From assembly GCA_036351775.1 (NCBI GenBank), contig JAZBPX010000013.1, positions 1 to 39,850 of the forward strand: DNA of 39,850 nt. Direction: 5' to 3'. The notes beneath the pieces were generated by a model. That model ran no database searches. It saw only the letters and a list, made by a program, of their open reading frames with translations, and was not told the origin of the DNA. A program made the translations under genes and the position numbers. The number at the start of each line of letters is the position of its first letter. Positions within the stretch are counted from its first letter, which is position 1. Source of the stretch: Pacificimonas sp036351775. GTDB lineage: Bacteria; Pseudomonadota; Alphaproteobacteria; Sphingomonadales; Sphingomonadaceae. This document shows positions 16,491 to 25,481 of the stretch, piece by piece.

Positions 16491-16931
16491 ATGGCCCGCC
16501 TCCTCGCCACGGACCATGAAGACCTTATCACGGTCGCCGCGCTGACACAGGATGCGCTTCTGCGCGCCTGCGACACCGATTTCGACAAACGCCGCCGCAC
16601 CTTCTCGCTGCTTATCAACCGCTTCCGCTGGGAGGAGATGGAGCCGAAGCGCGGCTTCTGCGTCCTGCGCCTTCTCGGCGTGGAAAAGGTCCAGCGCCGC
16701 TCCTGGCCCGAAAGCGCCGCCGCCGTTCTCGAACTCCTCCACATCGAGGATGACGGCGACGACCGAATCGAGTTCGTCTTTGCTGGCGGCACCGCGATTC
16801 GCGCGCGCGTGGAGTGCATCGACATCATGCTCGACGATATCGGCGATCCGTGGCCCGTCGAGGCGCGCCCCGACCATGAGGACGATCCCGACCCTTCCGA
16901 GGACGAGGACCAGGAAGAGGCGAAGGCCTAG
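16491..16931 (+). CDS. DUF2948 family protein
   Basis: The predicted 146-residue protein starts at ATG 16491 (MARLLATDHEDLITVAALTQ), seven bases after murA. A longer in-frame extension to 16407 lies inside murA and is ignored. RRRTFSLLINRFRWE and CVLRLLGVEKVQRR are typical of DUF2948, a cytosolic family restricted largely to alphaproteobacteria and of unknown role. The C-terminus is a strongly acidic tail (DHEDDPDPSEDEDQEE). Its stop TAG shares the palindrome CTAG with the stop of the convergent flippase gene. Confidence 0.88.
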   Translation: MARLLATDHEDLITVAALTQDALLRACDTDFDKRRRTFSLLINRFRWEEMEPKRGFCVLRLLGVEKVQRRSWPESAAAVLELLHIEDDGDDRIEFVFAGGTAIRARVECIDIMLDDIGDPWPVEARPDHEDDPDPSEDEDQEEAKA

Positions 16932-18535
16932 GCTTTAACCTTCGACAGGCGCGTGAACAGCAGCCGGTCCTCGCCGCGAAAACCCAGGAACCAGACAACG
17001 CTGCCGTAAAGCATGACCAGCACCGGCAGGCCCACCGCCAGCTGCCAGAAGGGCGGCAGATAAGTCATCACCAGCCACCCGGCTCCGCCCGTAATCGCCG
17101 TCGCCGGCACGAACACCCAGCGCCAGCCCGATACCTGCTCCGGGATCAGATGGTGGATCAGCACCACCTTCAGGATCGAGGCGATGATCGCCGCCACGGC
17201 CAGCGCCAGCGCCGCGCCGATGCCCTGCACCGGCCGGTCCTCCGCGACGCCCGGGAACAAGGCGTCGAAGCCGGTCACGAACAGGATCGTCAGCCCGATC
17301 TGTACCGACAGCGCGATCAGCGACGCCACCAGGTTCCGGTGCCGCGCCATGTAGACGAGCGCCCCCTCGGTAACGGCGGCGGTGACGTAGAAGACCTCCG
17401 CCGCCAGCAGCAGGAACAGCACCCCGGCCCCCGCTCCGAACCCCTCGCCCACGACTTCCAGCGACGCCTCGCCGGTAAAGCCGAGGCATAGCGCGATGCC
17501 CAGCTGCGCGGAGATGATCCAGAACCCCACCTGCCGCAGCTGCTTTGCGATGCCCGTATAATTGCCCTTCTTGACCCCATGAGCGATGACCGGCGCGAGG
17601 ATCGGGTCGAACGTCACTTTCAGCTTTTGCGGCAGGGAGGCGAACTGCTGCGCCACATAATAGACGCCGACCACGGCGGGCGCAGCGAACTGGCCAAGAA
17701 TGATGACGTCAATACGCCGCATCGCCCAGTCGACCGCGTCCGCCCCGGCCAGCGGCCAGTTCGCCTTCGTCATGGCGAACAGCTCCGGCACGCGCGGCTT
17801 CCACGCTTTCGGCAGGCCGAAGGTCCGGAGCGCCGGAATGGCCGCGGCGCTGAACGCGGCCACCATGGAGGCGGCGTAGGCGATGATCAGCCCGTCCGGC
17901 TGCCAGGCGGGGATGGCCGCCAGCGCGCCTGCCGCGATCGTGATCGTCCACGGCTCGACCAGCGCGCGGGCCGTCACCGTCGCCTGGACATTGTGCCGAT
18001 AGGCGAGCGCGGCCAGTAGCACCTCGCACGCCACGAAGAACACCGCCGCCAGCGGAAACAGCCGGTCGAGGCCGCTGATCTTCGAATTGGGAAACAAGAG
18101 TTCCGGCACCGCGATCAGTATCGCTGCGCCTGCCAGCGACAGCATCATGCCCAGCAGCATCGCATCGCTTATCGTTTCCGCCGCAGGCCGCCGCTCCTTT
18201 GCCAGCTCTGCCGCCAGCCCGCGCCTCAGCCCCAGGGTCGCCACCACCGCCATCAGCTCGACGATCATCACGGCATAGGCGAACCGCCCCAGCGCCTCCG
18301 CGCCGTAAAGCTGACCGGCGATGATCAGGAACGGCACCCGGGCCAGCAGTCTCAGTACAAAGCCGAAGAAATTCGTGCGTCCGCCCTTCGCCAGCGCGCG
18401 GGTATCGCCGCCATTGTCAGGCGCACCGCCTGCGCTCTGGCGCGCGCCGGTATCGGGGGCAGCGCCTTGCGGCGGCGGATCGGTCTCGGCGGTCACGGCC
18501 CGTGCGGCATAGCCGGTTCGCAGGGGGCGCGGCAA
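16928..18535 (-). CDS. Second polysaccharide flippase (MOP superfamily)
   Basis: The protein is up to 535 residues with about 14 hydrophobic helices. FFGFVLRLLARVPFLIIAGQ followed by LYGAEALGRFAYAVMIVELM is the flippase N-terminal signature, and WAMRRIDVIILGQFAAPAVV the second-half signature. The frame opens with TTG 18535; GTG 18496 (VTAETDPPPQG) is an alternative, and the 45 residues before the first helix are polar, Gly/Ala/Pro-rich and probably disordered. It lacks close similarity in sequence to the flippase at 10.5 kb, so the two probably serve different glycans. It is divergent from the PBP gene, with 159 bases between them that should hold both promoters. Confidence 0.8.
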   Translation of the reverse strand: MPRPLRTGYAARAVTAETDPPPQGAAPDTGARQSAGGAPDNGGDTRALAKGGRTNFFGFVLRLLARVPFLIIAGQLYGAEALGRFAYAVMIVELMAVVATLGLRRGLAAELAKERRPAAETISDAMLLGMMLSLAGAAILIAVPELLFPNSKISGLDRLFPLAAVFFVACEVLLAALAYRHNVQATVTARALVEPWTITIAAGALAAIPAWQPDGLIIAYAASMVAAFSAAAIPALRTFGLPKAWKPRVPELFAMTKANWPLAGADAVDWAMRRIDVIILGQFAAPAVVGVYYVAQQFASLPQKLKVTFDPILAPVIAHGVKKGNYTGIAKQLRQVGFWIISAQLGIALCLGFTGEASLEVVGEGFGAGAGVLFLLLAAEVFYVTAAVTEGALVYMARHRNLVASLIALSVQIGLTILFVTGFDALFPGVAEDRPVQGIGAALALAVAAIIASILKVVLIHHLIPEQVSGWRWVFVPATAITGGAGWLVMTYLPPFWQLAVGLPVLVMLYGSVVWFLGFRGEDRLLFTRLSKVKA

Positions 18536-18694
18536 TGCGCAGGCGTATCGGAACCAGGTGGCAGTGGCCCGTGAGGAACCAAGCGGGAGCGATCCGGGCG
18601 TTTCACCTTGCGCTCATCTTCGCCCTGCCAGAAACCGGGTACCGCCGGATAGGGCGGAACAAGGCGCACAGCCGGAGAGTAGCAGAATCACCCC

Positions 18695-20971
18695 ATGAGC
18701 AGCTTCAGCCTCTTCCGCCCCCGGTCCGTCTGGGGAACCCTCTGGCGCTCGGTGCTTCTCATCGGCATCGGCGCGGTCCTTGTGCTCGTCGTCTCGGTCG
18801 CCTGGACGATGACGACGCTGCCGAGCTTTTCGGCGCTGATGAAATCCCCCAACGGCCAGGCTGTCCGCGTCGTGGCGCGCGACGGCACGGTCCTCGTCAA
18901 CCAGGGGCCATCCTATGGCGGCTGGCTGACCGCGGACGAAATACCGGACGTCATGAAGCAGGCGATGATCGCGGTGGAGGACCGCCGCTATTACTCGCAT
19001 TTCGGCGTCGATCCCCGCGGCCTCGCCCGCGCCGTCTGGGTCAGCAGCACGGACGGCGGGCGCCTGCGCGCCACGTCCACCATCACGCAGCAGCTCGCCC
19101 GCAACCTGTTCCTGACCAACGAGCGCAGCTTTGCCCGCAAGGCGCGCGAAGCGCTGATCGCCGTCGCCATGGAACAGCGCTTTTCAAAGGACCAGATCCT
19201 CGAACTCTACCTGAACCGCGTCTATTTCGGCGGCGGCGCTTACGGCATCGACGCCGCGTCCCGCCGCTTCTACGGCCACAGCGCCAGAGAGCTGAATGCG
19301 GCCGAGGCGGCCATCATCGCCGGCCTCGTCAAGGCCCCGTCCCGCTTCGCCCCCTCCTCGGACCCGGAGCGCGCCCGCGAACGCGCCGGTGTCGTCGCGC
19401 TCACCATGGCCCGCGACGGGGTCGTGGACAGCGCGGCCCAGCTACGCGGAGAGATTGCCGCGCTCGAATTCGCGCCCCAGCCGAAACAGAACAACGTGCG
19501 CTACTTCACCGACTGGGCGCTGGCGGAGGTCGACCGCCTGACCAGCGAGACCGTCGCGCCGCTCATCGTCACCACAACGCTCGACGCCGAGATGCAACTG
19601 GCAGCCGAAGCGTCGATAACGGACTACGCGCCGGAGGAGGCGCAGGGCGCGCTCGTCTCCATGACCCCGACCGGAGAGATCCGCGCCATGATGGGCGGCC
19701 GCGACTATGTCGATTCCAACTACAACCGCGCCACGGTCGCGGAGCGGCAGCCGGGCTCGGCGTGGAAGCTGTTCGTCTACCTCGCCGCCGTCGAGAACGG
19801 CATCGGCCCGCGCGATTTCGTTCAGGATGAGCCGATCACCATCGACGGCTGGACGCCGCGCAACTATGGCCGCGGCCACCGCGGGACCGTCACGGTCCGG
19901 CAGGCCTTTGCGGGCAGTTACAACACCGTCGCGGCGCAGCTTGGCCAGCGGGTCGGCTTCACGAATGTGGCCATGATGGCCCGCCGCCTCGGCATCGAGA
20001 CCGAGATTTCGCGCCAGCCCGCCATGACCCTCGGTACCTCGACCGTCCGCCTGATCGACATGACCGCCGCCTATGCCGCCGTCGCAAATGGCGGGCGCGC
20101 GGTACAGCCCTACGGCGTGACGAAGATCGAAACCGCCGATGGCCGCGTCCTTTACGAGCGGCGCACCGCGCCTGCCCGTGTTGTCCTCTCGCCCTGGGTC
20201 GTCACGAACATGACCCACCTTCTCGAAAGCGTCGTGACCGCCGGCACCGGGCGGGCGGCGGCGTTCGGCAAGCCAGCGGGCGGCAAGACCGGCACCACCA
20301 GCAACAACCAGGACGGCTATTTCGTCGGCTTCACCCGCGATCTCGTCACCGGCGTCTGGATGGGACGCGACGACAACCAGCGCGTGGCGGGCCTGACCGG
20401 CGGCAGCAGTCCGGCGCGCGCCTTTGCCAGCTTCATGACGGCGGCGACCAGCGGTATGCCCGCCCGCCCGCTCGACAGCGACATCGGCGAGGATGACGAG
20501 TTGTTCGCCGAACCTGACCTCGAAATCTACGGTGTCGGCTGGGACGACTTCGGCGGTGAGTTCGGCGGTGAGTTCGGCGGCGACTTTGGCGGCGAGATCG
20601 GTCCCGACGGCCTGCCCGTCAACGGCGAACTCGACGAATATGGCCCTGTCTATGAACCCGGCGACCCGCGCGCAGGCGGCGATGCCGACTTTGGCGACCG
20701 TATCCGCCAGAGCGAGGTCTACGACGCCGAACCCAGCGCGCGCCGCGAACTCCCGAGCCGTATGCGCAGCGCCGATATCCCGACGCGTCCGCGCGGCGGC
20801 GATGCCTGGCTCGACGATCCCGTCCGCGGGGAGCGGCGCGGCGCGCGCGCGCCCGAAACGCGGGCGAAGCGTCCGGCGAACAACCCCGCGCCGCCGCCCG
20901 CGCAGGATACGCCCCGCGAACCGCCTGCCAGTGACGCCCCCACCAGCCTACTCCCGCCCGATCCAATGTAG
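18695..20971 (+). CDS. Class A penicillin-binding protein (PBP1A/1C-like, GT51 plus transpeptidase)
   Basis: The protein has 758 residues: an N-terminal membrane anchor (about 15-40), a GT51 glycosyltransferase domain with EDRRYYSHFGVDPRGLARA (E96) and TSTITQQLARNLFL, then a transpeptidase domain with SAWK (S355, K358), SYN (S408-N410) and KTGTTSNNQDG (K531). It polymerises and crosslinks peptidoglycan at the periplasmic face. After the last motif (about residue 600) comes an unusual low-complexity tail: FGGE/FGGD repeats near 617-630, an acidic stretch, then Arg/Pro-rich sequence. The 3' end overlaps the convergent metalloprotein gene by 24 bases. Confidence 0.92.
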   Translation: MSSFSLFRPRSVWGTLWRSVLLIGIGAVLVLVVSVAWTMTTLPSFSALMKSPNGQAVRVVARDGTVLVNQGPSYGGWLTADEIPDVMKQAMIAVEDRRYYSHFGVDPRGLARAVWVSSTDGGRLRATSTITQQLARNLFLTNERSFARKAREALIAVAMEQRFSKDQILELYLNRVYFGGGAYGIDAASRRFYGHSARELNAAEAAIIAGLVKAPSRFAPSSDPERARERAGVVALTMARDGVVDSAAQLRGEIAALEFAPQPKQNNVRYFTDWALAEVDRLTSETVAPLIVTTTLDAEMQLAAEASITDYAPEEAQGALVSMTPTGEIRAMMGGRDYVDSNYNRATVAERQPGSAWKLFVYLAAVENGIGPRDFVQDEPITIDGWTPRNYGRGHRGTVTVRQAFAGSYNTVAAQLGQRVGFTNVAMMARRLGIETEISRQPAMTLGTSTVRLIDMTAAYAAVANGGRAVQPYGVTKIETADGRVLYERRTAPARVVLSPWVVTNMTHLLESVVTAGTGRAAAFGKPAGGKTGTTSNNQDGYFVGFTRDLVTGVWMGRDDNQRVAGLTGGSSPARAFASFMTAATSGMPARPLDSDIGEDDELFAEPDLEIYGVGWDDFGGEFGGEFGGDFGGEIGPDGLPVNGELDEYGPVYEPGDPRAGGDADFGDRIRQSEVYDAEPSARRELPSRMRSADIPTRPRGGDAWLDDPVRGERRGARAPETRAKRPANNPAPPPAQDTPREPPASDAPTSLLPPDPM

Positions 20972-21679
20972 CTGCGCGCCCTCGCGCTTCAGCCAGTCAT
21001 AGGCAGGCCGGGGCGAGGTGCCGAGAATGCGGTCCACCTCCCGGTGAAACGCCGCCGAGTGATTGCGGTGGGCAATATGCGCCAGCTCATGCGCGACGAT
21101 GCCGCGCCGCACGAACACCGGCGCATGGACCAGCCGCCACGAAAAGCTCAGCGTGCCCTTCGACGAGCAGCTGCCCCACTGCCGCTTGGTATCGCGCACC
21201 CGCACGCGCCAGCCGGTCAGGTCCATCCCCGCCGCCGCCGCCAGTTCGACGGAGTCGTCCAGCATGACTTTCTGCGCCCGCCGCCGGAACCAGCGCTCCA
21301 CCCGGCCCGCGAACAGCTCCGGCGGCCCGCCGAGCACCAGCGCGCCCTCTTCCCGCCGCGCCGAACGCCCCGCCCCCTCGACCAGCCAAAGCGTCATGAC
21401 GTCATCGCCAAACGGAATCGCTGCACCCGGCGCATAGGCCATCGCCGCCGGGAACGCCGCGACCCGCTCCGTCAGCCATGCGGTCCGGCTCTTCAGGAAC
21501 GCCTCCGCCCGCCGCGCGCTCGCCCGCGTCGGCAGGGTCAGCCGCACGATCCCGCGCGCCGTATCGGCAGTCAGCGTCATCCGCTTCGCCCGCCGCGACC
21601 GCGTCACGTCCAGAGGAACCTGCCGCCCCGCTAGTTCCAGAACCGGCGGAGCCTCTGTCTCCAGCACCAGCCCGCTCAC
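20948..21679 (-). CDS. YgjP-like zinc metallopeptidase-domain protein (DUF45, M48-related)
   Basis: The 243-residue protein has zinc motif HELAHIAHRNH (H197, E198, H201, H207) and the family hallmarks RRAKRMTLTAD and RDTKRQWGSCSSKGTLSFSW. These define the YgjP/DUF45 family, whose E. coli member was reported to have nucleoside-phosphohydrolase rather than protease activity, so the substrate is uncertain. It overlaps the YcgN gene by 4 bases (ATGA) and is the last gene of a minus-strand SCO-YcgN-YgjP run. No secretion signal is seen. Confidence 0.87.
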   Translation of the reverse strand: MSGLVLETEAPPVLELAGRQVPLDVTRSRRAKRMTLTADTARGIVRLTLPTRASARRAEAFLKSRTAWLTERVAAFPAAMAYAPGAAIPFGDDVMTLWLVEGAGRSARREEGALVLGGPPELFAGRVERWFRRRAQKVMLDDSVELAAAAGMDLTGWRVRVRDTKRQWGSCSSKGTLSFSWRLVHAPVFVRRGIVAHELAHIAHRNHSAAFHREVDRILGTSPRPAYDWLKREGAQLHWIGRE

Positions 21680-22113
21680 AGCTCCCGCTCGACCAGGTGA
21701 TGCTCGATCGGCCCCGCGTCGGTCTCGCTGATGACCCAGCCGCGCACCGAGATCCCCGCCTCGTGCACGCTCTCCGGATCGCCGGTCACAAGCGGGTGCC
21801 AGTCCGGCAGGTCATCGCCCTCGGCCAGCAGGCGGTAGGCGCAGGTCGTCGGCAGCCAGTGAAACTCCGGAATCTTTGCCGGTGTCAGGCGAATACAGTC
21901 GGGCACATGCGCATGCCGCGCGCGGTAGTTGGAGCACTGGCAACTTTGGGTATCCAGCAGGCGGCAGGCGATGTTCGTCGGCGTCACCTCGCCGGTACCC
22001 TCATCCTCCACCTTCAACAGGCAGCATTTGCCGCAGCCATCGCACAGCGATTCCCACTCCGCGCGGCTCATCTCCTTCAGTGACTTGGTGCGCCAGAAGG
22101 CGGTGTCGCTCAT
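21676..22113 (-). CDS. ycgN: YcgN family cysteine-cluster protein (UPF0260)
   Basis: The 145-residue protein contains CDGCGKCCLLKVED, ACRLLDTQSCQCSNY and VPDCIRLTP, the invariant cysteines of the UPF0260/YcgN family, followed by WLPTTCAYRLLAEG. The cysteines probably bind a metal or an iron-sulfur centre; the biochemical role is unknown. It begins 13 bases after the stop of the SCO gene and overlaps the next gene by ATGA, so all three are probably co-transcribed. Confidence 0.92.
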   Translation of the reverse strand: MSDTAFWRTKSLKEMSRAEWESLCDGCGKCCLLKVEDEGTGEVTPTNIACRLLDTQSCQCSNYRARHAHVPDCIRLTPAKIPEFHWLPTTCAYRLLAEGDDLPDWHPLVTGDPESVHEAGISVRGWVISETDAGPIEHHLVEREL

Positions 22114-22126
22114 GCCGCGCCGCCCG

Positions 22127-22747
22127 TCATGACGTCATCCAGCTTTCGATATCGGCGGCAATCTCCGCCGCGCTGTCCTCGTGGCTGTAGAAGTTGATCG
22201 GGTTGCTGTCCGCATCCAGCAGGTAGATGAACGCGCTGTGGTCCATCAGGTAAAAGCCGTCGTCGCGCGTCTCGCCTTTCGCGCGGTAGGCGGCAAAGGC
22301 GTTCGCGGCGTCCTGCACCTGGTCCTCGGTCCCGCTCAGGCCCACGAAGTCCGGGTGGAACGCCGCCGCGAACTCCTGCGCGATACCCGGCGTATCCCGC
22401 TCTGGATCAATGGAGATGAAGATCGGCTGCAGACGCGCCGCCAGCGCCGGCGATTCACTTTCCAGCGTCCGGTAGGCGCTCGCCGCGCGCTGCATGTCGG
22501 TTGGGCAGATATCGGGGCAGAAGGTAAAGCCCAGGTAGACCAGCCGCCACGAGCCCTCGAACGTCTCGCGCGTGACCGTCTCGCCGTCCGCATTCTGGAG
22601 CGTAAACGGCCCGCCAATGGGGCTTCCGGCGAGCGGCGCCTCGGCCACCGCCGACCCCGGCCCGCACGCACTCAGCGCCAGCACCGATACCAGCGCCACC
22701 GCGCCGCAGACCAGCCCCGCCCGGCCCCGTGGTTGCCTGTTGTTCAT
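22127..22747 (-). CDS. SCO1/SenC/PrrC copper-chaperone lipoprotein
   Basis: The predicted 206-residue protein starts at 22747 (MNNRQPRGRAG) with GAGGG upstream; the frame open to 23008 is an extension without support. The N-terminal signal ends in the lipobox LSAC (C28). The thioredoxin fold carries the copper ligands FCPDIC (C77, C81) and H170 in MDHSAF. SCO proteins deliver copper to the CuA site of cytochrome oxidase. In Rhodobacter the orthologue prrC/senC lies with prrBA/regBA. Here regB-regA is only about 1.5 kb away, separated by two genes. Confidence 0.93.
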   Translation of the reverse strand: MNNRQPRGRAGLVCGAVALVSVLALSACGPGSAVAEAPLAGSPIGGPFTLQNADGETVTRETFEGSWRLVYLGFTFCPDICPTDMQRAASAYRTLESESPALAARLQPIFISIDPERDTPGIAQEFAAAFHPDFVGLSGTEDQVQDAANAFAAYRAKGETRDDGFYLMDHSAFIYLLDADSNPINFYSHEDSAAEIAADIESWMTS

Positions 22748-22817
22748 TCCATGCCCTCTATATGCTAGGATCGCAGAAATCCGCAGAAACCCTACGCTAA
22801 CCGGAGTGACACGCAAG

Positions 22818-23423
22818 ATGATGGGACGGATTGTCCTCGGCGCGCTCGCCCTCGTCATGGGCGCCAGCGCCCTGCCCGCAAAGGCACAGTTTTCCGAGCG
22901 CTTCGAGTTCTTCGAAGCGCTGCGGAAGGAAGAGGCGGCAGAGGTCATCGACATGCTGTCCCGCCCCGGCCAGACGCTCGTGAACGCAAAGGAGCCGAAT
23001 TCGGGCAAGACCGCGCTTCATGTCATGGTGGAGCGGCAGGAGGTGCCGTGGATCAACCTTCTCCAGCAGAAGGGCGCATCCATGAACGTGCAGGACGATG
23101 ACGGCAACACGCCGCTCCTCATCGCCTCCACCATGAACTTCACCGACGGGGTGCGCCTGCTGATGCACTACGGCGCGGACCCGAACGTTGCCAACCGCCG
23201 CGGCGAAACCCCGCTGATCCGCGCGGTGCAGCGCCGCGACTATGAAATGGTGCGCGTCCTGATGGAGGCGGGCGCTGACCCCGACCAGCGCGACAACTAT
23301 GCCGGCTATTCCGCCCGCGACTATGCCGAACGCGACCGCCGCGGCACCCGCATCCGGGAAATCATCGATTCCTTCGAGGGCACCGCCGAAACAAACGCCG
23401 ACCTGCAAGGCCCCGCACTCTAA
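22818..23423 (+). CDS. Exported ankyrin-repeat protein
   Basis: The 201-residue protein starts at ATG 22818 (MMGRIVLGALALVMGASALP) and has a signal peptide ending AKA-QFSE. About four ankyrin repeats follow: SGKTALHVMVERQEVPWINL, DGNTPLLIASTMNFTDGVRL, GETPLIRAVQRRDYEMVRVL and a partial YAGYSARDYAERD. A periplasmic protein-binding role is likely but no partner is known. It is divergent from the SCO gene (70 bases between starts). An in-frame extension upstream to 22572 lies across the SCO gene and is rejected. Confidence 0.83.
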   Translation: MMGRIVLGALALVMGASALPAKAQFSERFEFFEALRKEEAAEVIDMLSRPGQTLVNAKEPNSGKTALHVMVERQEVPWINLLQQKGASMNVQDDDGNTPLLIASTMNFTDGVRLLMHYGADPNVANRRGETPLIRAVQRRDYEMVRVLMEAGADPDQRDNYAGYSARDYAERDRRGTRIREIIDSFEGTAETNADLQGPAL

Positions 23424-23424
23424 C

Positions 23425-23462
23425 CTCCTCCCCTCCCTCTAGGGGAGGGGCCGGGGGAGGGG
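23425..23462. terminator. C/G-tract palindrome between convergent genes
   Basis: CCCCTCCCTCTAGGGGAGGGG-type palindrome and a second GGGGGAGGGG arm lie between the ankyrin and histidine phosphatase stops. It may act as a terminator in both directions, or be one copy of a dispersed intergenic repeat. Confidence 0.35.
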
Positions 23463-23501
23463 CTTCCTCAAGCAGAACCTCCCCCGCGAGAACCGGACCT
23501 C

Positions 23502-24140
23502 CTACCCCGGCCGCCGGTTCACATAGACCGTCCGCCAGTGCCCGCCGCGCCCCGTGCCCGGCCGGTGGTCGATCCGTGTCACCGACAGATTATCGACACT
23601 GATCGTCAGCGCCCGGTCCGGCTCGATCCCCATCGCATGGGCGAGCGCGGCGCGAAACGTCCCGCCATGCCCGACCAGGACGATGTTCCGCCCGGCATGG
23701 GCCGCCGTCTGCGCCGCCAGCCCCGCGGAGACCCGCGCGCAGACATCCAGGAAGCTTTCCCCGCCCGGCACCGCGTCCGCCGCCGCATGGAACCAGAAGT
23801 TGTGCGGCGTGACGTCCGCGCGCCCATCCCCGTCCCCTTGCAGCGCCCTACGGTCCGCCCCGTGCCAGTCACCGTAAAACTGCTCCTGGAAGCACGCATC
23901 CTCGATCCGCTCGGCCGGCTCATAACCCGCCGCCACGATCGCATCCGCCGTCTGGTTGGTCCGCGTCAGACCGCTCGAGATCATCAGCGCCCCCTTGGGA
24001 AGCCATGACGCCAGGAACCCGAACGCCGCCGCATCGCTCACGTCCGCAGGCTCGTCATGCGTCTTGTAAAGAAGGCCGAGCGCTCCCTTCCCCGCACCGA
24101 TGACCGGTGCGTGCCGCACCAGGTGCCAGCGCGTGACCAC
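23502..24140 (-). CDS. Histidine phosphatase superfamily protein (phosphoglycerate mutase-like)
   Basis: With GTG 24140 as start the protein has 212 residues and opens VVTRWHLVRHAPV, placing the catalytic LVRHAP motif at the N-terminus as usual. TTG 24170 is an alternative. The frame stays open to 25301 but only as a shadow of regB. Further motifs are ISSGLTRTNQTADA, the acidic FQEQFYGDWHG and VLVGHGGTFRAAL with the second catalytic histidine. Substrate cannot be told. It is divergent from regB with 66 bases between. Confidence 0.85.
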   Translation of the reverse strand: MVTRWHLVRHAPVIGAGKGALGLLYKTHDEPADVSDAAAFGFLASWLPKGALMISSGLTRTNQTADAIVAAGYEPAERIEDACFQEQFYGDWHGADRRALQGDGDGRADVTPHNFWFHAAADAVPGGESFLDVCARVSAGLAAQTAAHAGRNIVLVGHGGTFRAALAHAMGIEPDRALTISVDNLSVTRIDHRPGTGRGGHWRTVYVNRRPG

Positions 24141-24206
24141 GGCGCTTTCGTCCCTGTGCTCTTTCGCCAATGTCGTTCCCCTTTTCGGCGCGGTATAGAG
24201 CCCACT

Positions 24207-25481
24207 ATGTCTTCGGCGAGCCCTCAAATTCCAGCGGCGCTTGGTCAGCCCGGCGTCCGGGTGCGCACGCTCGTCCTTATCCGCTGGCTCGCCATCGGCG
24301 GACAGGCGCTGACCTTCCTCGTCGTTCATTTCGGTCTCGGCTTCGCCTTTCCCTATGTCGGCGTGGCGCTTGCTCTCCTCGCCTCGACGCTCCTCAACCT
24401 CGGCCTTCTCTACCTCTACCCCCGCTCTTCGCGCCTCGTGGGGTCGGAGGCGCTCTTGCACCTCGCCTTCGATCTTGTTCAGCTCGGCGTGCTGCTGTTC
24501 CTGACGGGCGGCATCAACAATCCGTTCGTCGTACTCGCCATCGTCCCCGTCACCGTGTCGGCCACCCTCCTGACGAAGCGCGCAACCGTCGCCCTCATGG
24601 CGCTTGCCCTCGTCATCCTCCTGCTTCTCTGGGGCTGGGCGCAGCCGCTGCCCTGGGACGGCGAACCGCCCGCCATGCCGTTCACCTACGAGGTCGCCAC
24701 CTTCGCCGCCCTCGCCTTCTCGATCTGCTTCATCGCGGGCTACGTCCTTCAGGTCTCGCTGGAGGCGCGGCGCTGGCAGCAGGCCCTCGTCACCACGCAG
24801 GCCGTGCTCGAACGCGAAACCAAGATGTCCGCCCTCGGCGCCCTCGCCGCCGCGGCCGCGCACGAGCTCGGCGGCCCCCTCGGCACCATCAAGCTCATTG
24901 CCAAGGACCTGAAAACCGAACTTGCCGGCGATCCGGATTTCGGCCCGGACGTCGACCTTCTCGCCGCCGAAGCCGACCGCTGCCGCGAAATCCTGAAGGG
25001 CATCGCCGTCCGCTCCGAACGCGATGCCCCGTTCGAGGAAATCCACGCCCACACCCTGCTTCACGAAATCGCCGCCAGCTTCAACGAGCCGCGCGTTCCC
25101 ATGCGCATTTCCGCCTCCGACGATCCGCTGCCGCCGATGACCAACAGCACCGAGCTGAAGCACGGCCTCCTCAACCTCGTCGATAATGCCGTGCGTTTTG
25201 CGGAGACGGAGGTGGTCCTTGCCGCCATGTCCGATACGCAGCGCATGGCCATCTTCGTCGAGGATGACGGGCCCGGCTTTCCCGGCGACCTGTTGCCGCA
25301 CCTCGGTGAACCTTATCTCGGTCCGTCCCGTTCACGCGGCGGCGGGACCGGACTTGGCGTGTTCATCGCCACCACGCTTCTCGGGCGCACCGGCGCCCGG
25401 GTTCGCTTCCGCAACCGCGCGACCGGGGGAGCCCGCGTCGAGATCAGTTGGCCGCTAGAGCCCAAGGAGACCACGTCATGA
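24207..25481 (+). CDS. regB: RegB/PrrB/ActS redox sensor histidine kinase
   Basis: The predicted 424-residue protein starts at ATG 24207 (MSSASPQIPAALG). About six membrane helices are followed by a kinase core. The ubiquinone-binding motif GGINNPF occupies 101-107. The H-box is AAAHELGGPLGTIKL (H219) and the redox cysteine lies in DRCREIL (C259), forty residues later, exactly the H225-C265 spacing known for Rhodobacter RegB. N, G1 and G2 boxes are LVDNAVRF, EDDGPGF and GGGTGLGVFIA. RegB phosphorylates RegA in response to quinone and oxygen status. Its stop overlaps regA by ATGA. Confidence 0.95.
   Translation: MSSASPQIPAALGQPGVRVRTLVLIRWLAIGGQALTFLVVHFGLGFAFPYVGVALALLASTLLNLGLLYLYPRSSRLVGSEALLHLAFDLVQLGVLLFLTGGINNPFVVLAIVPVTVSATLLTKRATVALMALALVILLLLWGWAQPLPWDGEPPAMPFTYEVATFAALAFSICFIAGYVLQVSLEARRWQQALVTTQAVLERETKMSALGALAAAAAHELGGPLGTIKLIAKDLKTELAGDPDFGPDVDLLAAEADRCREILKGIAVRSERDAPFEEIHAHTLLHEIAASFNEPRVPMRISASDDPLPPMTNSTELKHGLLNLVDNAVRFAETEVVLAAMSDTQRMAIFVEDDGPGFPGDLLPHLGEPYLGPSRSRGGGTGLGVFIATTLLGRTGARVRFRNRATGGARVEISWPLEPKETTS

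Noticed and set aside
24141..25301. Extension of the histidine phosphatase frame across regB
   Set aside because: The extension is antisense to regB and the phosphatase motif LVRHAP sits at the end of it, where the protein should begin.
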